From Candidatus Aminicenantota bacterium (GTDB lineage Bacteria; Acidobacteriota; Aminicenantia; Aminicenantales; Aminicenantaceae): a DNA stretch of 50,110 nucleotides. This document shows, piece after piece, positions 30,646-40,380 of the stretch. Every line of letters begins with the position of its first letter. Position 1 is the first letter of the stretch. Both the position numbers and the translations under genes were made by a program. The notes under the pieces were generated by a model. That model was not told the origin of the DNA. It did not search any database and was given only the letters and a program-made list of their open reading frames with translations. The stretch is taken from contig DRHQ01000096.1 in assembly GCA_011049545.1 (NCBI GenBank), positions 1 through 50,110 of the forward strand, read 5' to 3'.

Positions 30646-31797
30646 TTAATCCTGTAATTCGTTAAAAATGGCAATCATTTCATTTCCAAACCTATCTAAA
30701 TTAAATTTTTCTTTAATTAATTTCTGATTATTTTTTTTCATAACTTCTCGCAATCTTGGATTTTTTATTATTATCAAGATCTTTTTTGCTAGATCTAGTG
30801 AGTTTCCACTAATTACAAAGAGAATGTTTTCTCTATTCTTAAATACTTCTGGTAAAGCACCGACAGGCGTGGCTACTATGGGCAAACCTGCACGCATAGC
30901 TTCTAGGATAACATAAGGAAATCCTTCTGAATAAGAAGGGAAGACAAAAATATCAGCTATACTCAGGGTATCTATTTTCCTTTGTCCATCTATAATTCCT
31001 AAAAACTTGATGTATGATTGAATATTCTCCTCCTTAATTATAAAGTTTATTTCCTTTTCCATGTCAGGAGGGTTATCAATATGCAGAATATTTCGTTCTG
31101 TTTTTATAATATCTCCGGCAAACAAAAATTTAGCATTCGGCATTTCTTTAGTGACTGTGGGAATTGCTTTTAAAAGAACTAATGCCCCCTTTGCCTTGCT
31201 AATATGACCCATATACAATACCTTTATTTCCTCTCCTAAATATTTTTTATTCGACTTATAATCACCTTTATTAAATTCTGAAACATCTATAGCGTTATAA
31301 ACAACCCTTATTTTTTTTTCATTTACTAGACTTTTGAATTGAGACTTCAGTCTTTTTGCATTGACAATAATTATATTTATATGTTTTAAAACAAATTTGA
31401 TATATTTTTTCATTAAATCAGAAGAAGGCTGATAAAATTTATCAAAGTCTGCTCCTCCTAATCTTGAAACAATCTTTGTTTGAAAAAGAGAAGCAATAAG
31501 AATAAATGTTGACCATTTTAAAAATCCTGCCCTATTTCTAGCCAAAGGAATAATTGCTATTTCAGGCCGATAGATAATTAGAAGTCTAAGGATATTTATT
31601 ATTGTTCTTAAAGTCCTCAAAATATTTAATACGTCAAATCGACCTCTTTCAACATTGCTTCTTTTATTGCTGGTATCTAAGTGGATAATATTAAATTCCT
31701 TTGCTACCTTAGATTTTAAAATATATTGAGTGGTTTTTTCATATCCCGAATAAGGAGGTGGCAAAGGGCTAGCTAACAAAATTTTCTTTCTTTTCAT
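30646..31797 (-). CDS. glycosyltransferase family 4 (GT-B)
   Basis: A 383-residue protein. The C-terminal half has the retaining GT4 motif PSYSEGFPYVILEAMRAGLP with the EGFP...E pair and VATPVGALPEVF. LYMGHISKAKGALVLLKA marks the start of the donor-binding domain. It adds one sugar to the lipid-linked repeat unit; donor and acceptor unknown. It lies 5 bases before the WecG-type gene. Confidence 0.88.
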   Translation of the reverse strand: MKRKKILLASPLPPPYSGYEKTTQYILKSKVAKEFNIIHLDTSNKRSNVERGRFDVLNILRTLRTIINILRLLIIYRPEIAIIPLARNRAGFLKWSTFILIASLFQTKIVSRLGGADFDKFYQPSSDLMKKYIKFVLKHINIIIVNAKRLKSQFKSLVNEKKIRVVYNAIDVSEFNKGDYKSNKKYLGEEIKVLYMGHISKAKGALVLLKAIPTVTKEMPNAKFLFAGDIIKTERNILHIDNPPDMEKEINFIIKEENIQSYIKFLGIIDGQRKIDTLSIADIFVFPSYSEGFPYVILEAMRAGLPIVATPVGALPEVFKNRENILFVISGNSLDLAKKILIIIKNPRLREVMKKNNQKLIKEKFNLDRFGNEMIAIFNELQD

Positions 31798-31845
31798 AAA
31801 TATATTTCAATAGAAAGTCGCGGAATAGCTCCGATAAAGAATAAC

Positions 31846-33180
31846 TTATATTTTCTCATTTTTTTTCTTTTTTACTGAGGCCATTTCCTTTAATAACAGT
31901 CCGGTAATTAACCAGTAAGGAATCATAAGTCTTGGATATTCAAGCCAATTATCCATAAAGAGAAGGAAAAATAGATAAATTGTAAAAAATAGCATTCCAC
32001 TGGCAATGCTACATATGTATTTATCTTTACAATTATTTAATAAAAAAGAGAAAACTTTAATATTATTAAAAAAAACAAATAAGAATATAATCAATCCTAT
32101 AAATCCTACTTCTCCATAAATAGATTGCCATGAAGAAAATGGTTGATTAGACACGCCATGATTCCATTTATTTTTTAAGAGTTCTCTATTCCAAAGAGGG
32201 AGTATAAATTTTTTGGTTTCTTTGCTTGGAATAATAGGTATAAATGAAGGATGGTGGCGCAGATATTCTCCTGAAGTAATCATAGCTGCACGGCTTGAAT
32301 AAGATCCCAAGCCCACGCCTATGATTGGCGCATAAAACTTTTCTTGAGGCAACTTAAATAAAGTATTTTTTAATCCAGTAAGTTTTCTTATTCTTAACGA
32401 ATCGTCTTTATTTAAAAGGGAAGACATTTGATTCTTGGCATAGTCGATATTCCCAGGCTGAATTACTGATGTTAAAGTAAAAATAACAATTATAGCTCCA
32501 AAGGCATAAATGAAAATTTTAAGCTTTCGCCTTTTTAATTTATTTGATAATAATGTATAAAAAATTATTGTTATTATAGCAAGGATTATTGAATGTATGG
32601 CAGAGGCTAGCAACCAACCTAGTATTACAAAAATAGTATATATTAAGTATTTTTTCTTTTTTGTCCCCCACCATAAGAAAGTTAAAATCGTAGCTAAAAA
32701 AAATAGTTTAAGTGCAAGTAAATGAGAGTTACCCAGAAATCCAGTAAAAAAATCTCCAGCCGCTGTCGTAATAGAAAAAGGATTTACCATGGAAAAACCA
32801 AAAGTTCTATATAATTGGAATAACCCGATAAGGATTTGAACCAGACTGAAAAATACGAGCAGGGATATTGTAATTCTAAGAATATTTTTGTTATGGGGAA
32901 AAGTAAATGCTAACAGAAGTGCTAAAATGGAAGAAAAATATGTTAAAATTGCTAATCCAAAATTTATAAAACTTGCTTGATTTAATATTGTTGAAATTAT
33001 ACTCACTAAAAAAAAACATAGGAATAAAATTAAATATATATTAAGAATTCTTTTTTTTGGGCATAAAAAAAAGAAATTTTTGTATAACAGAAAGAAAGAT
33101 AAAAAAATAAAGGGAAAAGTGTAAGTTATTATTTGTTCTGGAACAAAGGAAATAATAATTAATAAAAATATTAAAGCCAT
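31846..33180 (-). CDS. O-antigen polymerase (Wzy)/ligase-like membrane protein
   Basis: A 444-residue protein with about 10-12 membrane helices and a large periplasmic loop (residues about 260-360) with GVGLGSYSSRAAM and NQPFSSWQSIYGEVGFIGL, typical of Wzy/WaaL superfamily proteins. It is the best candidate for repeat-unit polymerase, since it sits among the transferase genes. The sequence is very AT-rich. Confidence 0.8.
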   Translation of the reverse strand: MALIFLLIIISFVPEQIITYTFPFIFLSFFLLYKNFFFLCPKKRILNIYLILFLCFFLVSIISTILNQASFINFGLAILTYFSSILALLLAFTFPHNKNILRITISLLVFFSLVQILIGLFQLYRTFGFSMVNPFSITTAAGDFFTGFLGNSHLLALKLFFLATILTFLWWGTKKKKYLIYTIFVILGWLLASAIHSIILAIITIIFYTLLSNKLKRRKLKIFIYAFGAIIVIFTLTSVIQPGNIDYAKNQMSSLLNKDDSLRIRKLTGLKNTLFKLPQEKFYAPIIGVGLGSYSSRAAMITSGEYLRHHPSFIPIIPSKETKKFILPLWNRELLKNKWNHGVSNQPFSSWQSIYGEVGFIGLIIFLFVFFNNIKVFSFLLNNCKDKYICSIASGMLFFTIYLFFLLFMDNWLEYPRLMIPYWLITGLLLKEMASVKKKKNEKI

Positions 33181-33363
33181 CTTATTACTTTGTTATTTGG
33201 ATATTTAAAAATCTAATAAAAATGAAGAATTTGAACAATAATTCGTAGGTTTTTCTATGCTAGCCAAATGAAGTAATGACCGATTTATTATATATGTACT
33301 AATGTAAATAGAAATTTATTTTTTCCCAAGTATTGTATAAATCGTCTCGTAACCCCTGAATTT

Positions 33364-34386
33364 TTATTTCCCACAAGTCACAATAACGAAAGCATTTATA
33401 ATTTTATGTAAGCTTATTTTGGCCGAATATTCTTTATCGACAATTTTTCTCCCGTTCTTCCCATAAATTTCTCTTAAATTTCTATTTTCAATCAAAATTG
33501 AAAGCTTTTCTACCCACTCATCTGGAGTACTAACTAAATACCCATTAATGCGATTTTTAATAACTTTCATATTGGCTCCGATAGGTGAAGCAATACAAGG
33601 AACCCCACACGCCATATATTGTAACGCTTTAAAAGCACATTTTCCTTTACTCCATTCATCCTTATTTAAAGGCATAATGCCTATATCAAAAGTTATTATG
33701 TTGGGTATTTCATCTGACAAGGTCCACTTTTTATTAATGATATTTATCCCAGATCTTGAATAAAATGGTTTGTCACAAACTACTTTTAAGACTACTTTAT
33801 CTTTGTACTTTTTGGATATAGTTTCAAAAACTTCATCAAGTTTTTTTAAATATCCTAAATTCCCAGAACTTCCAATCCACCCAATGATTAAAGGTGAAGA
33901 ATCATAATTTTTTTTCAATTTATATGAACTTGTAATTATTGAAGTTGGAATAATAACTATATTTTTGTTAAAATTTAATGCATATTTTTTTAAATGATGA
34001 TTGCCTACTATAGTCAATTTGCAAATCTTTAAAATAATTCTCAATTTATATTGACGTTTTGCAATTTCTTTTTTTGATTGTTTTCCAAAAGGGGGCTCAG
34101 CATATAAGGCATCATCCCAATCAAAAATTATATTCTTATTTAAAAACTTTAGAATATAAACTATGGGAGAAGGAAATAAAATCTTTTGAATGAAAATAAT
34201 ATCATTATTAATTGCAATGAAAATAGATGAAATTACAAAAAAAATTCTGGGAACTATCCCTTTTTTAGGTAAAAATTTAATTTGATATTGAAATCCTTTC
34301 AATTTTAATTCATCTAAATATTGGTACACTCTATATCTACTACTTGCTGTAAAAATATCTCTCCATATTAGAAACAATATTTTCAT
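33364..34386 (-). CDS. glycosyltransferase (GT-B fold)
   Basis: A 340-residue protein. The N-terminal part holds IFDWDDALYAEPPFG; the C-terminal part has GWIGSSGNLGYLKKL, DIGIMPLNKDEWSKGKCAFK and QYMACGVPCIASPIGAN, the typical GT4-like donor-binding pattern. It probably adds one sugar to the repeat unit. A very AT-rich gap of 183 bases follows before the polymerase gene, with no gene seen in it. Confidence 0.8.
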   Translation of the reverse strand: MKILFLIWRDIFTASSRYRVYQYLDELKLKGFQYQIKFLPKKGIVPRIFFVISSIFIAINNDIIFIQKILFPSPIVYILKFLNKNIIFDWDDALYAEPPFGKQSKKEIAKRQYKLRIILKICKLTIVGNHHLKKYALNFNKNIVIIPTSIITSSYKLKKNYDSSPLIIGWIGSSGNLGYLKKLDEVFETISKKYKDKVVLKVVCDKPFYSRSGINIINKKWTLSDEIPNIITFDIGIMPLNKDEWSKGKCAFKALQYMACGVPCIASPIGANMKVIKNRINGYLVSTPDEWVEKLSILIENRNLREIYGKNGRKIVDKEYSAKISLHKIINAFVIVTCGK

Positions 34387-34453
34387 TACCTCAGCATCCC
34401 CCTTAATTTTAATAGTAAAATGGAGACATTCTTTAAAGCGGATTTTAAGTATC

Positions 34454-34467
34454 GATTCTTAAGAATC
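34454..34467. other. 14-bp perfect palindrome in an intergenic gap
   Basis: GATTCTTAAGAATC lies in the 153-base gap between the glycosyltransferase and methyltransferase genes. It could be a regulator site or chance; there is no T-run beside it. Confidence 0.25.
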
Positions 34468-34539
34468 ACTTTTATTAACCTGCTCGTCTATTTTTTTCCA
34501 ATTGTAAATTCAATAGAACTTCTACCCATTAAAATTCAT

Positions 34540-35613
34540 TCAAGCTATTTTCTGCTTTTTGCTTGCTATGAGAAGGAGCTCCTCGCCTATGTTCTTCCAG
34601 AGATTGCGTGTCATCGCCTCTAGAAATTGGAAAGCCACGCCTTTCATCTTCATCATCTTAGTTATGTCTATTTTGGAATATGTCCCTTTATTTTGAATAA
34701 TTTTACTACGCAACCATACCCATTTAGCTGATTGTGCTGTCGTAACTAATATTTCTATCTGAAAGCCAGCCCGTTCGGCACAGATTCGGAGTGTAAATAA
34801 AGAGAAAAGATAAAAATGTCGGGGAGGGTCAAGATCTCTCCAAGATTCTTTGAAGATTCTATGAGCCATGCTCTCAATATTTGGTGTCAGAATAACTAGT
34901 TTTCCAGTTGGCTTAAGTATTCGATGGCATTTTTCAAGGAACCTAATGGCATCAGAGACATGCTCGATGACATGTCTTAGGATTATAGCGTCGAAAGATT
35001 CATTAGGTATCTTGGCTTCTTCTAGAGTGCTAGCAATCACCTGAATACCAAAGCGATCTCTGGCAAATCTGGCCGCCTGTTTATCTGGCTCTATGCCTTG
35101 AATCTCCCATCCTAAATCACGCATCGTTGCGAGGAACTGTCCATTGCCACAACCTATGTCCAAGAGTTTTCCCTTCCATGAGCCATTGAGATACATAATG
35201 CTAGATTCGACCCGCTCTTTTAATAGAGGAACCAAGCTCAAAGCCTTTCCGATCCATTTGGATTTGGAGCTTGAGCTGTTCAAAATATTGTTGTATCCAA
35301 AAGTAGTAGCAAGCAATATACGCCAAACTTTCTTTCGTAGCGAAGCCAATATCGGATTTTTAATATCTATTGAATGCGTAAAATAGTTGGCGTAAAGCTT
35401 TCCGATATTTTCGGGAATTGGTTGGGGATTGAGCCAGACTAAACCACACTCTTGACATCGTATAAGCGACCAATTGCCCAGCGCATTAAAAAGGCGGTCT
35501 CGTAGGTCTTGGTATAATAATATCCCTTTGCTATTACAGAGTAAACAGGTATGTACTTCCTGTACACGCACCCCTTCATTTATATTTATTTTATTTTTTA
35601 TGGGCTCTTCCAC
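34540..35613 (-). CDS. class I SAM-dependent methyltransferase with N-terminal zinc ribbon
   Basis: A 357-residue protein. The N-terminal part has CLLC and CQECGLVWLNPQP, a zinc ribbon common in polysaccharide-locus methyltransferases. Then LLDIGCGNGQFLATMRDLGW is motif I and IEPDKQAARFAR the acidic-loop motif. It probably methylates a sugar or cap group of the polysaccharide. It overlaps the flippase gene by 16 bases. Confidence 0.88.
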   Translation of the reverse strand: MEEPIKNKININEGVRVQEVHTCLLCNSKGILLYQDLRDRLFNALGNWSLIRCQECGLVWLNPQPIPENIGKLYANYFTHSIDIKNPILASLRKKVWRILLATTFGYNNILNSSSSKSKWIGKALSLVPLLKERVESSIMYLNGSWKGKLLDIGCGNGQFLATMRDLGWEIQGIEPDKQAARFARDRFGIQVIASTLEEAKIPNESFDAIILRHVIEHVSDAIRFLEKCHRILKPTGKLVILTPNIESMAHRIFKESWRDLDPPRHFYLFSLFTLRICAERAGFQIEILVTTAQSAKWVWLRSKIIQNKGTYSKIDITKMMKMKGVAFQFLEAMTRNLWKNIGEELLLIASKKQKIA

Positions 35614-37142
35614 AATTTCACCACCTTAAGGAGTGCTCCTCGTTCCGAATTATCCAGAATATTCTTCCAAGCAAACACAGCGAATAAGGCGAGGAGTCCT
35701 AAAACAAGCAAAGACTGAGCAAGCAGGGGAAAAGTACCTGTAAGGGTCTTCAAGCCGTAGGACATGCCTGCGAGCACTACGAGTGCAAAACACGCCAGCA
35801 TTGTGCCATTGGATGCCAATAAGCGAGGTGAGATTCGGTAAACTTTGAAAGTGGCTCCAAATAACAAAAGGGCATCTAACGCGATACGAAGGGTCCAAGC
35901 TACTGCTGCCCCGGCAATACCCCATTGGCTTATCAAAAACCAAACTACCCCGATATAGAGAGGAAGCTCAAGCAAGTGGAACTTAGCTGGGAGATCAGGC
36001 CGTCCTACCCCTCGAAGGAGCGCGGAAGGAATGTGAGCAAGAGAATTGATCAACACACCAAAGGCAAGAATCTGCAGTACTAATGTGCTTTTTATGGCAA
36101 AATCAGCCCCCAGCCATATCTGCAAGATTTCTTTAGCAAATAGGCCTATCACAAGAACAACTGCTCCTAAGACCAAGAGAACGTATTTGAGGGAACGAGC
36201 AAAGAGGTAGCCAAGTCTCTGCCTGTCTTTGGCTCCTTCCAGAGCGCTAAAAGCCGGAAACAGGGTCGTGGTCAAACTCGCAGGGATGATCCAGAGACGG
36301 GTCACGGCTTCGTAGGGCACTGAGTAATACGCTATCGCAGCCATTGACAGAATTGAGCCGATCATGAAGCGGTCTAAGTACACCAAAACGGGGCCAACGA
36401 TACTAGTAATTGTAACCCATTTTCCATAAGCAAAGAGTCGAGCAAAGAAGCCTGAGTATTTGCGCGACCGTGGAAAAATGCGAAGATTCATCACAAAAAA
36501 AGTCAATAGTACTCCAAACCTAACCACCAAAATCAAGGCCACAATCCCGGGCAAGTGGAAGCCCAAAAGCAACCCTACTAACGGAAGGAGGAAAGTTAAA
36601 GTGCTGGCGGGACATTTCACTGCGTTGATCAACTCAAACCGCTGAGCTGCTTCCAGCGCCCCTCTAAAAGAACCAGAAATTAAGACTATCGGAATAGATA
36701 GAGTAAGCAGATAGAAGGTATCTTTGGCCTCGCCTACAAGCTCTGGAGGGATGTTCAAGATATGTTTTACTAAGAGAGGCGTGATTCCGAATAGAACGAG
36801 CGCACCAACAACACCCAAAATTGCCTGAACCGTAACCGCCGTCCAAACGAGATGCGACACTTGATCTTCTTCTCCCTTGCCCAACATCTCGGCTACATAT
36901 TTAGTGGTTGCCCGTCCCAGTCCCAAGTCGAAGATAGTAAAATAACCCAAGACTACCCAAGCTAAAGATAGAAGTCCGAATCGCTCTATTCCTAATCCTC
37001 GTATAATAAATGGGATAGTTATCACTCCTACGAGCAGAGGAATAACTTGGCCAATAAAATTTAAAATGGTATTGCGAGCCAAAATCTTGCCACTTACAAG
37101 GTTCTTATTGATTGGAGGATTTTTTAGACTTATAGGATTCAT
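35598..37142 (-). CDS. Wzx-like flippase (MOP superfamily)
   Basis: A 514-residue protein with about 14 membrane helices. The N-terminal GQVIPLLVGVITIPFIIRGL then GIERFGLLSLAW is the typical start of polysaccharide flippases, followed by YFTIFDLGLGRATTKYVAE. It moves lipid-linked repeat units across the inner membrane. Its codons are noticeably more GC-rich than the very AT-rich glycosyltransferase genes beside it, which suggests a different origin for part of the locus. Confidence 0.9.
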   Translation of the reverse strand: MNPISLKNPPINKNLVSGKILARNTILNFIGQVIPLLVGVITIPFIIRGLGIERFGLLSLAWVVLGYFTIFDLGLGRATTKYVAEMLGKGEEDQVSHLVWTAVTVQAILGVVGALVLFGITPLLVKHILNIPPELVGEAKDTFYLLTLSIPIVLISGSFRGALEAAQRFELINAVKCPASTLTFLLPLVGLLLGFHLPGIVALILVVRFGVLLTFFVMNLRIFPRSRKYSGFFARLFAYGKWVTITSIVGPVLVYLDRFMIGSILSMAAIAYYSVPYEAVTRLWIIPASLTTTLFPAFSALEGAKDRQRLGYLFARSLKYVLLVLGAVVLVIGLFAKEILQIWLGADFAIKSTLVLQILAFGVLINSLAHIPSALLRGVGRPDLPAKFHLLELPLYIGVVWFLISQWGIAGAAVAWTLRIALDALLLFGATFKVYRISPRLLASNGTMLACFALVVLAGMSYGLKTLTGTFPLLAQSLLVLGLLALFAVFAWKNILDNSERGALLKVVKLWKSP

Positions 37143-37169
37143 CTTAATAAGTTTAGTATATTTTTGATT

Positions 37170-38246
37170 TCACAACTTAATATTGCTCTGATCTCCCAAA
37201 ATAAAGCGCTGGGTTTTCGGTCGTGAGTTTCCTTTTACTATTTCAATACTTTTACCCAAGATGCTTCTCTCAATTCTTGTTTCGATATCAATAATTTTGC
37301 TTTTTTCCATTATGATGGAGTATTCGATTTCGCTGTTTAATATCTGACAGTCGTAGTAAATTGCTGTGAAAGGACCGATATAGCTATTTTCAACAATTGT
37401 ATTTTTTCCAATTATTACAGGTCCAAGGATATTGCTATTTAGGATTTTAGCTTCTTTTTCGATAATAACTTTCCCAATTATTTCGGAATGATTATCGACT
37501 TTCCCTTGGATAATGGATTCTTTATGATTTATTATTTGCTCAAGGACTAAGCGATTAGCCTCTATTAAATCTTCGGGTTTTCCGGTGTCTTTCCACCAGC
37601 CTGTTATTTCGCTGTAGCCAACTCTATATTCTTTGTCAATTAAATATTGATGAGCATCTGAAATTTCTAATTCTCCTCGCCAACCGGGTTTAATATTGTT
37701 GACTGCTTCAAATATATGAGAGTCATAAAAATAGATTCCCGTGACCGCAAAATTACTCTTCGGGGCCTTTGGTTTTTCCTCTACTTTGATAATCTTTCCT
37801 TTTTTTATTTCAGGGACCCCAAATCTCTGTGGATCTTTTACTTTAGATAAGACTAATTGGCAGTTATTATTTGAATTGCGAAACTCCTCTAAAAATCTTT
37901 TAATTCCTCCAACTATAACATTGTCGCCAAGATAAAAGACAAAAGAATCGTCTTTAATAAAACTTTCTGAGACTTTTACTACGTGGGCCAAGCCAATTGG
38001 ATTTTCCTGAATAATATAAGTTAGAGAAATATCCCATTTTTCTCCATTTCCTAAGGCTTCTTTTATTTCATTACCTGTATCCGGATTTATTACAATCCCT
38101 ATTTCTTTAATTCCTGCCTCCACAACTGCTTCTATAGCGTAATGAATCATTGGTTTATTGGCTATAGGAATAAGATGTTTGTTATTAGTATGAGTAATTG
38201 GTCTAAGCCTTGTCCCTTTACCACCAGCTGTAATTAAGGCTTTCAT
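37170..38246 (-). CDS. glucose-1-phosphate thymidylyltransferase, long form (RmlA-like)
   Basis: A 358-residue protein. KALITAGGKGTRLRPITHTN is the nucleotide-binding start, with FYLGDNVI and GWRGELEISDAHQ further on; the C-terminal part (from about 245) is a left-handed beta-helix of hexapeptide repeats (GPVIIGKNTIVENSYIGP). It makes a dTDP-sugar or related nucleotide sugar. No RmlB, C or D partners are in the window, so it may serve another path or partners lie elsewhere. Confidence 0.9.
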   Translation of the reverse strand: MKALITAGGKGTRLRPITHTNNKHLIPIANKPMIHYAIEAVVEAGIKEIGIVINPDTGNEIKEALGNGEKWDISLTYIIQENPIGLAHVVKVSESFIKDDSFVFYLGDNVIVGGIKRFLEEFRNSNNNCQLVLSKVKDPQRFGVPEIKKGKIIKVEEKPKAPKSNFAVTGIYFYDSHIFEAVNNIKPGWRGELEISDAHQYLIDKEYRVGYSEITGWWKDTGKPEDLIEANRLVLEQIINHKESIIQGKVDNHSEIIGKVIIEKEAKILNSNILGPVIIGKNTIVENSYIGPFTAIYYDCQILNSEIEYSIIMEKSKIIDIETRIERSILGKSIEIVKGNSRPKTQRFILGDQSNIKL

Positions 38247-39373
38247 TTAATTTTAGCTTTATGCTTTTCAAGAGATTCAAGAAAGAAGGCGATCATTGTG
38301 AAGGCCATCAGACCCAATATGCCGGCAACCAATACATTGAGTTTCTTTTTGGGATTGACTGGGCGGAGGGAAGATGTTGGCTCTTTAATAAGTTGAGTGT
38401 AATCTATCCTTCCTTTTCTCTCATTTAGAAACTCAATATTGTTTTTGATAATATCAATTTCATTATTAATTTTGTTAATTTCAGTTTTTATCCTTTCAAT
38501 TTGGATATCAAATTGTTTGATTTCTTCATTTTTTTCCTTTATGGACAAACTTAAATTTTCTTGAATAATTTTTTCGTTGCTTAATTTCTCGTCTAGTGTA
38601 TTGTAATATCGCAGACTCTGTTGGACTTCGTTTGAATAGAGAAGAAGGCTTATGGCGCTGATCCCCTCTTTTTCTCCAGCAAGAGCTTCTCTCTGCAGTC
38701 TCTCTAATTCACCAATTCTCTTTTTTACTGCTTTCATTTCATCCATAATGCTTCTTACTCTATCTTCAGAAATTTTCAGCTTATTTCCTCCTGAAACCAT
38801 TTCTTGCCGAGTTTTATTTTTCTCTATTTGGTTGAGTTTTACTTCGCCCAGTTTATTCTTTTTATCTAATTCTTTTTGTTTTATTAAATTTTTATTATTT
38901 GCTATTTCGATATCGATTCCTTTGATTTCTACATCGATTTTTTTATCTAGCTCTTTGTTTAGACGATTGAAAAGAGAATGCAAAATCATTTTAGCTTTAT
39001 CCACGTCATTTTCTTTTATTGAGATGTGCACCAATTTTGTATCTCGAATGTTCTCTGCTTTTAATTTTGGAAAATCCATGATATCCAAATTTAATTCGGT
39101 TGCGATTAAATGATCGTAAGATTTTTCGTTGATTTGATTTGCTATTTGCTTGGGTTCAACGACCATAATCTCCTTAAATCCGCCCTGTTGATCCTGGATT
39201 AGAAATTTGCCCGGTGCGATTATGGCATCGATTTCCCATTGCTTGGGTAAAAGAAAACTAATTATTCCCACTGCAATGACTAAGAATAATGTGGGAATTA
39301 CGATGAGCCATTTTCTTTTCCAGATGACATTCAGGTAATCCATTAATACAAATTCGTCTTCATGTTCATTCAT
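38243..39373 (-). CDS. Wzz-like chain-length determinant protein
   Basis: A 376-residue protein with a transmembrane helix near each end (about residues 19-36 and 348-366), a Wzz domain and a long central coiled coil (rich in Lys/Glu/Ile, residues about 150-330). There is no kinase domain. It overlaps the RmlA-like gene by four bases. Together with the Wzc-like kinase at 44,602 it makes two Wzz-type proteins in one locus. Confidence 0.85.
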   Translation of the reverse strand: MNEHEDEFVLMDYLNVIWKRKWLIVIPTLFLVIAVGIISFLLPKQWEIDAIIAPGKFLIQDQQGGFKEIMVVEPKQIANQINEKSYDHLIATELNLDIMDFPKLKAENIRDTKLVHISIKENDVDKAKMILHSLFNRLNKELDKKIDVEIKGIDIEIANNKNLIKQKELDKKNKLGEVKLNQIEKNKTRQEMVSGGNKLKISEDRVRSIMDEMKAVKKRIGELERLQREALAGEKEGISAISLLLYSNEVQQSLRYYNTLDEKLSNEKIIQENLSLSIKEKNEEIKQFDIQIERIKTEINKINNEIDIIKNNIEFLNERKGRIDYTQLIKEPTSSLRPVNPKKKLNVLVAGILGLMAFTMIAFFLESLEKHKAKIK

Positions 39374-39413
39374 AATATTTTCCTTCTTTTATTATATTTC
39401 CTCATTCGGTTTA

Positions 39414-39629
39414 TTATTTAAGGGAGTACGTATTGCCTTTTGATTTATTCAGGTTCATTTTCCCCTTCTCCTTATGTTCTTCAATTAAATGGGTTGCAAA
39501 CTCTAGCTCCATTCCTCTTTCATCACATTTACTGCAAACAAATTCTTGACAGCCATAGCAATAATCTTCATCAGTGCATGGCAAACCACAAAAATAACAT
39601 TTTGCTTTTTTATTTTCGCTATTACTCAT
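39414..39629 (-). CDS. small zinc-finger protein (B-box/AN1-like spacing)
   Basis: A 71-residue protein with CYFCGLPC, CYGC, CSKCDE and a final HLIEEH: eight potential zinc ligands, enough for two zinc ions. It lies within the polysaccharide operon with a GGAGGAGAGATG start region. Such a small zinc finger in a polysaccharide locus is unusual; role unknown. Confidence 0.65.
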   Translation of the reverse strand: MSNSENKKAKCYFCGLPCTDEDYCYGCQEFVCSKCDERGMELEFATHLIEEHKEKGKMNLNKSKGNTYSLK

Positions 39630-39733
39630 CTCTCCTCCTTAGATAAAAAGTATTGCTATTGGTCTCTTTTTTTTATTCAGACTCTGGACTTCGCGTTTTA
39701 TGGCGTACTATTTACTTTCTTGCTTTTATATTT

Positions 39734-40282
39734 TCAGTTCTTAAATGGCGATACCTCTTCTTCCTTTTCAAACAGCTTGATAATACCATAGCCGACTAAA
39801 CCAGTAGTAGCGACTATTATTGCTATGCCAGCAGGAGATGTAAAGAATTTTAGGAATTTAGAGGGGGCTTTATCACTTTTGACTATTTCCGATCTCACTT
39901 CAACCTTGAAAGGTCTGAGGACAAGGGTTATCAATGTTGTTTTGTTTGCTTTAACTCCTATCAAACTTTCTATATAGAACTCTCCCTCATCTGTGATTAT
40001 ACCCACGGAATACAACCCTTCTTCGATTCCTTCGATTTTAAAGTTGCCCCGCTTATCAGTTTTACTGCTTTCATAAACTTTAACTGTGATAGTTTTTTTT
40101 ATCTTGACAACGGCTCCTACTACAATAGTGACTCCATCTTTGGCGTAGATTTTTCCGATTAAATTTCCTTTACCTGGACTCCGAATTTGTTGAGCTGGAA
40201 GATACGGTGAGAGACATGAAATGAAAGAAAAGATCAACACAATCATAATGCATGTAGTTCTCGACCGTGCGGTTTCCATCAT
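39734..40282 (-). CDS. carboxypeptidase-regulatory-like domain membrane protein
   Basis: A 182-residue protein with an N-terminal signal or membrane anchor, a beta-sandwich domain of the carboxypeptidase-regulatory type (GNLIGKIYAKDGVTIVVGAV, GNFKIEGIEEGLYSVGI) and a C-terminal membrane helix (AGIAIIVATTGLVGYGIIKL). It is probably an envelope protein with the sandwich in the periplasm. A 13-codon leader ORF overlaps its start. Confidence 0.75.
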   Translation of the reverse strand: MMETARSRTTCIMIVLIFSFISCLSPYLPAQQIRSPGKGNLIGKIYAKDGVTIVVGAVVKIKKTITVKVYESSKTDKRGNFKIEGIEEGLYSVGIITDEGEFYIESLIGVKANKTTLITLVLRPFKVEVRSEIVKSDKAPSKFLKFFTSPAGIAIIVATTGLVGYGIIKLFEKEEEVSPFKN

Positions 40283-40320
40283 TCTTTCCTCCTTTTAAAA
40301 AGCAGTATTCTAATACACAT
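40279..40320 (-). CDS. 13-residue leader peptide
   Basis: ATG 40,320 follows AAAAGGAGGAGAGT. The peptide reads MCIRILLFKRRKE and stops at a TGA lying inside ATGATG, the start of the next gene. The ribosome site of the next gene is within it. This arrangement implies re-initiation or coupled translation. Confidence 0.4.
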   Translation of the reverse strand: MCIRILLFKRRKE

Positions 40321-40360
40321 ACTCTCCTCCTTTTAAAAACAAATATTCTAATACAAAAGT
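40286..40360 (-). repeat. tandem duplication of a ribosome-site region
   Basis: On the - strand TGTATTAGAATA followed by TTTTTAAAAGGAGGA occurs twice in tandem with a step of about 39 bases. The duplication created the second ribosome site and the leader ORF. Confidence 0.7.
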
Positions 40361-40380
40361 CTGTTTTTTCCTAGCTTTTC

